Assembly: GCA_017506865.1 (NCBI GenBank)
Contig: JAFCMP010000004.1
Coordinates: 124,001 to 188,000 of the forward strand
Length of the DNA stretch: 64,000 bases
Reading direction: 5' to 3'
Origin: Tribonema minus
Lineage: Eukaryota; Sar; Xanthophyceae; Tribonematales; Tribonemataceae
The notes under the pieces were generated by a model that made no database searches, was not told the origin of the DNA, and worked only from the letters and a program-made list of their open reading frames with translations. Position numbers and translations under genes: made by a program. Positions 55,540 through 64,000 of the stretch are shown here, in pieces (the stretch's first letter is position 1; each line of letters starts with the position of its first letter).

Positions 55540-58011
55540 CAAATTTGTGGCAACTTCAAGGTGGCGCTCATGGCGCAGCTCACGCATGAGTGCGGCGGCG
55601 TGCTCCTTGCCATTGACGGCAGTAATGCCTTCAACGCGCTGTCGCGCTCGGCAGTCCTCACCGCGGTGGCCGAGCATCTGCCTGGCCTGTACGGCTACGT
55701 CGAGCACATCTACGGCCCCGGCCGGGCCCCTTGGCTACAATTTGGCCTAGATGGGCACGCCGACGCCGCCATCATCCTCTCCCAACAGGGCGTGCAGCAG
55801 GGCGACCCATTGGGGCCGCTGCTGTTCGCGCTGGCACTGCGCGGCACCATGGTGGCTGCCCGCGCCAAGTTCCCGCAACTGGCGCTTCCGGGCTACCTCG
55901 ATGACCTCACCATCATGACGCCCAGCTGTGACGCGCCGGTGCTCGACCACGTTGGCCGCGCGTTCTGCTTCATACAACAGGCGCTGAGCGAGCTCAACAT
56001 TCAGGTCAACGTCACGAAATGCGCGGCGGTGGTGCCGGCCTCAGGCGGCGCCCGCGAGCGCGCCGCCGCCGTCTTTGCCGCCGCCAATGTCCCCGTACCA
56101 GTATGTGACGACGGCATCACGCTGATGGGGGTGCCGGTCGGCACCGAGGGCTTCGTGCGCGCGCAAGTGGCGGCGACCCTTCGTGCCCCCGGCACCGACC
56201 GCCTGGTTGCGGAGCTTGTGCAGATGGAGGATGTGCAGGCTGCCTTCTCCATTCTGCGTCTTGCCGTCCCCGCCCGCGCAGGGCATGTCTCGCGCAATAC
56301 AGCGCCATCCCTCACGCACGAGGAGCTACGGCGCTTCGACGCCATCACGCTAGCGGCCGTGGCCGCGCTGGCGCAGGAGCCATCGGCGGGTCTTACGCCG
56401 CCGGCCCACCAGCGCGCGCCGGCGGCGGGTGACGATTGCCGCGGCCCGCCGGCGGTTTCGGCGGCGGCGGCGCCGCCCTCTCTGTGGGCGGCGGCAGTGG
56501 CATGGGTACGCGGCGCCGACTGGGGTGGCGAGGCCCCAGTGACGCTACCAGCACATCAGCAGGTACGCGTGCATCTGCGGCTGGGGAGTGGTGGCTTTGG
56601 CGTGCTGGGCGCGGCGCCCCGTGCATGTGCCGCATTTGCTGCACGTTCCCTCGAGTGCATGGGGCCGGCACTGGCGGCATTTCCAGTCGCGGCACGCAGC
56701 CGCGTCCTAGAGCATGCCCGCTATGGCTTCACCTTCACCCAGATAGCTACCTGCCTGCAGCAGCTGCGCAGCGGCAGCGATGAGGCTGCAGCGGCCCTCG
56801 CACTGCTCCTGCCCACGGTCTGGTACCAGGACTGGCGCCAGGACGACGGCGCATGGCGGGCGCTGCGCGATCTGCTGCAACGGGCAGGCGGAGCTGCGGG
56901 GCCGGGCATGCGGACTCGCGCCGGCGCGCGCCGCGCTGCTGCGCCAGCGGTGGCGCGCGAGCCAGGCTCTGCCCAGGCCCCGCCGGCCGCCGTGCTGCCG
57001 CGGCGTCAAGCGGCGCTATCACGGGTGCTAGACGCAGCGCTCGCCGCCACGCAGCTGCGTCGGCTTGAAGCAGCAAATGCGTTGGAAGCAGTCGCGGCGT
57101 GGCGCAGCGGCGCCTCTAAGGGGGCCATGGGTTTCTTGGCGCAATTGCCGAGCACTGACCCAGCGGAGACCATGTCCCCGCCGGAATTCCGCGAGACGCT
57201 GCGGCGCCACCTGGGCGTGGAGCGCCCCGCCCCCGCTGCGGCGCGGTGCCCCAAGTGCCATAGACCAGTGGACTCGGGTGCCCACCTGCGCCGCTGCACA
57301 CAAGGGCTTAACGTCACGCGACACAACTTGCTCGCAGACGCGCTCTTTCAGATGCTCAAGCAGGTGGCCCACCTCCGCGGTCTCGACCGGGACACCCTTG
57401 CCCCCTTCCGCCGCTACGCGGCGCGCCACGGGTTCAACAAGTTCATGGACATCGTCTTTGGCAGCAACCAGGTCTGCCTTCCAGTCCCTAAAGTGCAGCC
57501 GAGCGCCGACGCGGTAGCAGCAGGCCGGTGCACTAAACTGCGCGGCGGCTTTGAAGTAGCTTGTTGCATAGACGTCACCATACGTGACAGCTCATGCCCC
57601 TCCCGCCTCCGTCAGGCTCAGGGGGGCGCGCGCGATGTGCAGCGCGTGCTTGAATCGGCTTCGCAGGAAAAGATAGACACATACGTAGTCTCAGGGGCCC
57701 TGGACCCCACTACACACACCCTATTTTCCGCAGCCTTTGACCACTTCGGCGCTATGTCACGCGACACCCAAGCGCTGCTACACGCACTCGCCGAGCAGAG
57801 CTCGCAGGGCAGCTACAATCTCGCGCAGCGCGTTGCCTTCTGGCGCCGCCGCACCTCCCTCGCGCTACAGCGCGCGCTCACACGTGTCGTGATCGACAAC
57901 TGGAACGCAGTCATTGCCCCTGATGGCGACGTCAGCGCTTACCGCCGCATCGCACTGTTGCAAGTGCCGCGGCCCTCGCCGGCCAGCGCCGAACCGCCGG
58001 CTCCTCCGTAG
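55540..58011 (+). mobile_element. 5'-truncated LINE-like reverse transcriptase ORF
   Basis: An open frame of about 820 codons to the TAG at 58009-58011. It carries reverse-transcriptase blocks A (VLLAIDGSNAFNALSR), B (QQGDPLGPLLFALAL), C (PGYLDDLTIM, YLDD at 55894-55905), D (LNIQVNVTKCA) and E (ITLMGVPVG). A knuckle CPKCH...HLRRC (57247-57300) follows, then a C-terminal region with FEVACCIDVTIRDSS that recalls the (P)D...DVT pattern of restriction-like endonuclease domains in non-LTR elements. The fingers expected before block A are missing. The frame begins at the hAT element, and the bases left of that element stay in the same frame but do not look like RT. There are no internal stops across 2.4 kb, so the copy is fairly young. 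GC content is higher than in neighbouring spacer. A polyadenylation-like AATAAA lies at 58088-58093. Confidence 0.85.
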
Positions 58012-58124
58012 ATTTAGTTATTGCAAGCCCGATTTATCGTGCGCGCAGCCCATGCGGTCCAGGACATAATATACAACTTCAAGGTCTTAATAAATACAAC
58101 TTCACCTCGATCAGGTGATAGGAA

Positions 58125-58955
58125 ATGATGAGCGCCTTCCTTTTGGTGCTGGCTCTTGCGGTGGGGGCATCAGGGTGGATTTCCCCTGTGCAACTCTTCC
58201 CTAGTCGCAGCTGCCGTGAGGATACTTTCGGGCGACGCCCGTCGGCTGCAGCAGCAGCAGCAGCAGCAGGTATTTTATTCCTTCATCTTCCCCGACGCTC
58301 TTGTCCCACTACGGTCTGCTTTGCAGGTGTATGGTCCCTTAGCGATGCATGTATGATGGAATGCTGTTGTTGCTGCATATCGACAGCGCGCCGTCGTCGA
58401 AGCTTGCTGCCTGACAGTTTGAACATATATGTTTACCTCTTTTTGCGCTGTGCTGACACACACGGTGCGTTGATGTCGCTTCCATCTTCGCAGCCTTACC
58501 ACTGCGCCGCACAATAACTCGCGCACTGCCTGACCCCAATCATGACGGCATCGCGTCCCAGCCTGGTGGAAGCGATGGCGCGACTTCTATGGAGTCCTTG
58601 GACAGCGGTGATGAGGGCGGCGAGCCAGCCTCTCAGTCCGGTCCTGTCGCAGAGATCCAGACCAGCACTCCAGCCACCGGCGGCAGTGGTACCACCGAGC
58701 AGAAACTTCTGCTAGTCCTAAAGAAAATCAGTGACGCCGATGGCCACCTCACGAGACATCGAACAAATTTCGAACAGGCGGAGAAAGCTAGGGAGGAGAA
58801 GGGCAAGGAAGCCGTGTACAAATGCTACAGCGGCTCGGCCTTGGAGGAGTACCTGAAGGACGAGCGTGAAAAGGAGATGTTGCTGCTCAAACAGCGGGTG
58901 CACCTGCGCCGCACCGAGCTGCTGCTGGTAGAGAGCACGGCAGCGGCACAGAAAG
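58125..58955 (+). pseudogene. Crinkler/RHS-like gene, copy B (N-terminal half only)
   Basis: Exon 1 (58125-58269) encodes an intact signal peptide (MMSAFLLVLALAVGASGW) ending in an Ala run. It joins exon 2 (58494-58955) in phase through LPLRRTITRALPD to MESLDSGDEGGEPASQSG and the coiled coil DEREKEMLLLKQRVHLRR. The DNA is highly similar to 47973-48798, near-identical from 58440 to 58680. After the donor at 58956 none of copy A's P-loop exons can be found in the remaining 5 kb, so this copy is truncated or ends in an unrelated exon. Similarity extends past the donor to about 59090. Confidence 0.65.
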
Positions 58956-59728
58956 GTGAGTTGAAGCGTCCCATGAGACTATGTCGTAGCAGCGAGTTGT
59001 GGGATCCATTGGAAGTTGGCGCAAGCAGCATGCTTCTTGTCGCGTTTGTCTTGCAATACAGCAGCGCTGAGCACTGACCTCAGCATCTGTATTGGTGCAG
59101 CAGCAGCGGTCTTGTGCACCTTTGTGTGGTGCCATTGCTCGTCGAGCATTGATACCATCAGGCAGAAAGTCTGATCCATTTGGGTGCAGCGTTTGGCGGT
59201 CATCTTGCTTACAGGGAGCCATGTCACACTATGACAGAAGTCGGTAACGCTGCGCTTGGCTTGCGTAATCTGGCCTGATGTCGATAAAAGCCTCATCAAA
59301 AGGTGCATGATACCACTACCTCTGGTGTGGTACTGGCTGGTGCATCCATCGCCCGCAGCAGCACCAACAAGCGCCGCAGTTTCAGCAGCCGCGGCAGCTG
59401 CTGCGGCCTTGCCAGCACACTGACACGTGCCTTGCTTTTCTGGTTGTGTAGTCCTGCGTGCGTGGGGTGCTGCTTCGCTGCACACTGGCAGCAAACCACT
59501 GGCAGTTGTACTTTGTGCATCGTCCAGCTCAACTGTGAAGGAATCCCACCATGTCTACTCGACTCTATTACTTCCGGGAACGGACACTGGAACGCCCTAG
59601 TTGAGCACTGGGCTGCCCGGTGTATTTTATACTTTTGGGCATGGCCATTCACAATGCTCATTCGAGGTGGCACGAGTAACGTATTGCTAAGCCGCTGATG
59701 TCACAGCAAGAGTTAACGCGCGAGGTTA

Positions 59729-59945
59729 GTGAGGGTGGGCAAGCTGCCCCTGCCTATGCCGCCCCCGAAGGACAGGGGCCCTCCACTTGCACGCCAAGCA
59801 CATGAAGTAGCGCCCACCCGTGGCAGCGCTCCACCTGAACCTATGCGCCGCCATGGGTGGGCGCTACTTCAAGTGCTTGACGCGCAAGTGGGGGGTCCCT
59901 GTCCTTCGGGGGCGGCATAGGCAGGGGCAGCTTGCCCACCCTCAC
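59729..59945. mobile_element. Foldback element with 96-bp arms
   Basis: 59729-59824 is the near-exact inverse of 59850-59945 (about seven mismatches in 96), around a 25-nt loop. The arms are GC-rich and begin GTGAGGGTGGGC. Such a structure fits a foldback MITE or a hairpin-RNA source. Flanks share only AGGTT, so no target duplication is claimed. Confidence 0.8.
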
Positions 59946-60585
59946 CACAAAGGTTTTGTTGCAAGGCCCTCGCCACCTTGGCTAGGTACCTAACGAGTAA
60001 AATGTTCGTACTACAGGCCATATATGAAACGTGCTTCTGTTGATGACACTCAGGTGCTGCCGTCTCAGAATCAGCACCAAGCCAAGTGCTACTGTTTTGG
60101 GTCCAACTGGAGTCAGCGAAACACAACTCTTTGGCTGTATTTGTACATGCGTAGATTATGAGGTGCCTGATCACTCAGTGTGAAGGCTAGCGCTCATACT
60201 GATGATCCTTCCTTTGTTGCTTGGATGTGTTGTGCAAAGGAGAGTCGGCAGGAGGTGATACGACTATTGGAAGCCCTGGTGGCAATGGTCGCCACTTTGT
60301 CTGCCCAACTCAATTCCTCACAAATTTCAAGCCGTTGGGCAGACCAGCAAAACCGCACACACTGAAGGGGGTTACCTTCCGGATTGCGGTCGTTCAACTT
60401 ACATCACGGCAAAGACTTCGCATGTGGGGTTTGAACCGATGGGGGGCAGGCACGTACATATCATGTACAAGCAAGAACGTGGTACGAAAGCTTGTTGACG
60501 TCGAGAGGTGCGGCAGCGAATGCAGCTTGTTTGGTGGGTGGGCTGGGCTTCAGGGCTTGCGGGAGCTGGCGCCAGCAGCCCTCGG

Positions 60586-60875
60586 GTGAATCTCCAGTTC
60601 AGGGCTCATTATGGTGACCTTGGCCCGCAAGATATACTTGAAATGGAAACTGTGTGGAGCTGGGTGGCCTTCAAAGATACGGGTCTGGTTGTGGGGCGAG
60701 AGTCATAGCTTAAAGTTTGCGGGGTATTCCTTCTAGTTTTGTGGGACAGTCGCTAGAGGGTGGTTTGTAGTAGGTATTGTGGGGGCGGGGTGTGGCGTGC
60801 AAGCTTTGTATGCTATATCCAGGAGTGAATACAAGGAGAAACACAGCACAGACGAGTGGAATTTCACAAAAGTAC
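60586..60875 (+). repeat. Dispersed repeat R1, third copy
   Basis: Matches 1696-2001 in the same order: 'tctccagttcagggc', 'gtgtggagctgggtggcc', 'gggacagtcgct', 'gggcggggtgtgg.gtgcaagctttg', 'tggaatt...aaaagtac'. More diverged than the copies at the left end. Confidence 0.7.
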
Positions 60876-63013
60876 ATGTCATGCAACAATACAAACCATG
60901 TGCTAACTGGCCTTGCGTATGACATGTTGCCGTTCATTCCCTGCTGGAGGCGCTTTACTTCTTGGTTTTCCCTTCTGATGTGCCATATGCGTTGCGCCCT
61001 TCAATAATCTGTGCACTTTGGCGGGACGATGTTTAGGTGGGCTTGATGCCGTCTAGAGAATGACCTCACATGCATGCAAGGCAGCAGAATGGGGAGGAGG
61101 GGGGGAGGGAGGTGGCCTGGACCAGAAGTCAATGGCGTAGCTCCACAGACTTCACAATTGCACAGTGTGTAGCTAATAGCAGCAGCACAACCACCAGCAG
61201 CAGTACTGCCCACACACAATGTTATGGGGGCCCAGCGCCGAAGTGCTTCTGCAGCAGCTTCACAGTGGTGTAGGCGCTGCAGCGGTCTCTGCAGTGTACC
61301 TCATGAGCTCCCTTCATAAGCGATCTTCAATAATGCCCGTTACTTGGCAAAAGAGAGGAGGGAGGGAGGGACCTCCAATGCCCCAACTAAGTAGGCTTTA
61401 GCCTATAGGACTTGCTGAACATGCTCACAAGCCGGTACTGTGCACCATGCCGTATCTATCGGTGGATAGCCTCTCCACCCCCTTGAATTTCTTGGGAGGC
61501 ACTTCAAACATGAAGATGTTCCGCCCCCCAAGGTGACATCCCCCCCCCCCCCCTTCAAAGTGTCCAGCAAAGCACACACCGCATGCAATGAAATGGTGAT
61601 TGTATGATGCTGTAAAGTAGCTGCTGCCCGGACTTACCGGAAACAAAAGGCAGGCAGAAGAATACATGGCTGTATGGTGCGCATTCCTCAAGCTTTCAAG
61701 TGCATGCATGACAGGCTTCAAAAGTGCAAACTACTGCAGCAGTTCAACTCAAGTTGTCATTGCACATATGGGAGATGTCTGGCTCTCCCAGCTGGATCCC
61801 ACTGGCACACGCGTGGCGATGTTTGCAGTGCAGTTTGAGACATCACAGTGGAAAGCTCACCAGCCTAGGCTGTGGAGCAAACAGGCAGGTGAGGGCCCCG
61901 GGTTGCCTAACTAATTAATTGTCATAATGCTGGCAAGACCTCTGGGAGGCGCATTGCGATTTCAGCCCCTCTTTTCTCAGTAGTATCAACAGTTGCAGTG
62001 AAGACCCTGGTACCACGTGCACCACCTTGAACTATATTCACAGCCAAACACTCAAAAATGTGTCTTTCAAGGTACCTATGTTCGACAACACTGTGCAACA
62101 AAACACCAATCAGAACAGGTGAATGCTGCGCATGAACTTGTAGGAGCATAGCACCAGTTATCAGAGCAGGTTCAGATATATATGACTATATCACCAATTA
62201 TCATAAGCCATATGGCGATTTAAATTGAACTACTGCAGGCATGCCCTTGTTGTGACAGCATGCATGCAGGTGAATCAGGCTATCATGTGACGCTGTCAAA
62301 ATGCAAACATGCAAGCTGAAAGAGCACAACATGGAGTTAAGCTGCAAAGAACAAATGATGTGATTTGAATGCGAACGCAAGGTCACCGGGTGTCTTATTT
62401 GTAGATGCGGAGAGAAGGCAGCTTGGAGCTTGCACGGCGCTTAACAGGTCTCTAAACTGCTGCTGCTAGCTGTCGGTAGGAAGAGAGAGTACTGAAGCTT
62501 TGCACACCATACTGATGTGCAAATTGGTATGTGACCTGAGAGTTAATCGCACCTGCTTCAACTAAGGTCAAGTGCAGCTCTAGGCACGCATTTAAGGTCC
62601 AAGACGATCTGCCAGGTCTATCTCTATGACCTGGCCTGACTATAAGGTCTCAATCTCACCCCAAGCTGCATCACAGGAAAGAGCCATGGAAGTTGGCACA
62701 GATGCCTGAGGCAAGTTGACACATGCAACTTAATGCCGTAAAACGCACATTGATACCCCAATATCCGCTGAAAGAATGATGCCGTTGGCTCAGGCTGGCA
62801 TCACATATATATATATGTAAACAGTGATAGAAAAAAGTGCGACGCGCTTGTGTGCGTATTTTGCTGCAGCTGCTGACAGTTCTAGTTGTGTCCTGAGCAA
62901 AATACTTGCTGTGCACTTGCAAGCATACATGATCATCACATTGTTGGCTTGAAATAGCATGGCTCTGAAACCCTCCTTGCAAGCGGCGGTGACGACAACG
63001 AAAAGCCGCTCAC

Positions 63014-63165
63014 CGCTGCTGACAGTGGCGTAGTCGTGTAGCCCATAGCTGTATGATGCGTCCAAAGCCTCATCCACCGCGCATGTGACGTATGAAGCGC
63101 CCAAAGCCTCTATCCACCACGCGTATGGCGCGCCGCTGCTGTCGTTGATGCCAACTGCACGCCCC
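63014..63165 (-). CDS. Possible lone exon of an unidentified minus-strand gene
   Basis: Bounded by an acceptor (GGTGCAG, ending at 63166) and a donor (GTGAGC from 63013), this 152-nt stretch reads GRAVGINDSSGAPYAWWIEA then LGASYVTCAVDEALDASYSY and GLHDYATVSSG. It contains an internal duplication (EALGASY / EALDASY). Neighbouring exons were not found; the gene may extend beyond 64000. Family unknown. Confidence 0.35.
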
Positions 63166-64000
63166 CTGCACCATGAGTGCAGTCAGAGGGACCACCAGCC
63201 GCGTCATACCCTTGACAAAACGTGTGCTATTGTGATTGGGTATAGCAAGCTCAATGTCATTTAACAGTGTGATGATTGCGAGGCTGTAGCATACTAGCCG
63301 TTGGCTTGCGGCAGTGCGCTTACGTCAGCCGTGCATGTTACGTTTTTGGGTATGCACCTTGGTTAGCAAGGGTGCATGCATCCCACGGGGGAGTTCTGAG
63401 TACCAATGGGTGCTTGTGATGTCGCAATAGCCCTGCAGGCGGGGGGCAGATAGAGTCCCAGGGACACGTGCAGGTAGAGATGCAGACAATGATGGCTTCA
63501 GCAATGCTCACAGGAAAGGCGCTAGAGCGGCACGTATACGTGCGCAAGAAGAGAGCTGATGATGCTTCCGGCTTTTGTTTACAAACACTGACAATATGCA
63601 CCCAATGTGTTGCAACTTGCAGCCTGTGGCATAAACTCCCCCAGAATCCGACACCAGAAGTTGCAACTTCAACTTGGAAGAAGTGCCCCAAGAGTGAGCT
63701 GCGCTTCAAAGAGCAATGTATGAAAGTATTCAAATCTTTCCTACTGACAGTGTGTATACCAGGAATGCTCCATATTCCCACTGCTAAGTACAGTAATGAT
63801 GCACGGCACGAATTACTGGCACAGCATGTTGCAGTGACTGACCATAAGGGTACATGTCAGCTGCATATGGGAATATCAGCAATTGTATGATGGCAAGCAT
63901 TGCAAAGCAGGCGTTCAGGGCATATGCTTGGCGGTGTTGATTATATGATACCAGGAGCCTCCACTGGCAGCTATGGGTTAGCAGCAGCAGCAGTGTTTAC

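Larger units (their letters stand above)
59078..64000. other. Gene-poor right end
   Basis: Apart from the foldback element, a repeat R1 copy and one possible exon, I see no gene in these 4.9 kb. Homopolymers occur at 61083-61110 (G-rich) and 61541-61553 (C run). The stretch 62600-63000 is more AT-rich with a TATATATATA run at 62804-62816. Open frames at 61740-61891 (+) and 61922-62149 (-) have protein-like composition but no recognisable family. Confidence 0.4.

Noticed and set aside
61740-62149. Frames 61740-61891 (+) and 61922-62149 (-)
   Set aside because: Both look somewhat protein-like and the first ends at a plausible donor, but no family, partner exon or start could be found.
63338-63890. 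Overlapping 147- and 140-codon frames on opposite strands
   Set aside because: No motif, low-complexity or splice support; each is probably chance.
1-64000. tRNA and rRNA genes
   Set aside because: I looked for B-box-like GGTTCRANNCC and conserved rRNA blocks and saw none; a covariance-model scan (tRNAscan-SE, Infernal) would be needed to exclude them.

Overview
The window is nuclear DNA of a photosynthetic eukaryote, most likely a stramenopile (heterokont) alga with a red-derived secondary plastid; xanthophyte or brown-algal relatives would fit, but that last step is a guess. The genes are split by many GT-AG introns. Several nuclear-encoded proteins start with a signal peptide followed by an ASAFAP-like site with a Phe (EAF|AS, AAF|MA, AAF|TG), the usual entry signal for such plastids. 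About twelve coding units can be supported. In the multi-exon models, exons were joined by eye using splice sites and reading phase; all phases close except where stated.

Layout. 0-17 kb holds core housekeeping genes in head-to-head pairs: SRP14 (-) / TRM13 (+), then a plastid-type K+/H+ antiporter KEA (-) / splicing factor U2AF2 (+). 18-37 kb is a minus-strand run of mostly plastid-directed genes: uroporphyrinogen-III methyltransferase (UPM1), a twin-arginine thylakoid-lumen protein that may be PsbQ/Psb31-like, plastid ribosomal protein uS15, an LPLAT/DGAT-like acyltransferase, and an unrecognised plastid-targeted zinc-ribbon protein. The last pairs head-to-head with a small helical protein of unknown function. 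38.6-47 kb is one large gene for an unusual class C GPCR whose ectodomain is a filamin-type Ig repeat plus a region resembling the purple-acid-phosphatase N-domain, with no Venus flytrap.

47-59 kb is accessory and repeat-rich. It has two diverged copies of a Crinkler/RHS-like gene, each preceded by a duplicated spacer, a decayed minus-strand gene, a hAT-type MITE with a palindromic 8-bp target duplication, and a 5'-truncated LINE-like reverse transcriptase. 59-64 kb is gene-poor and contains a 96-bp-arm foldback element, a dispersed repeat copy and one possible lone exon.

Functional themes are co-translational targeting (SRP14), tRNA modification (TRM13), 3' splice-site recognition (U2AF2) and plastid functions: ion balance, siroheme, the photosynthetic lumen, translation and lipid acylation. 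Best candidates for something undescribed: the filamin-GPCR, the plastid zinc-ribbon protein, and the Crinkler-like duplicate pair in which each copy has lost a different half.
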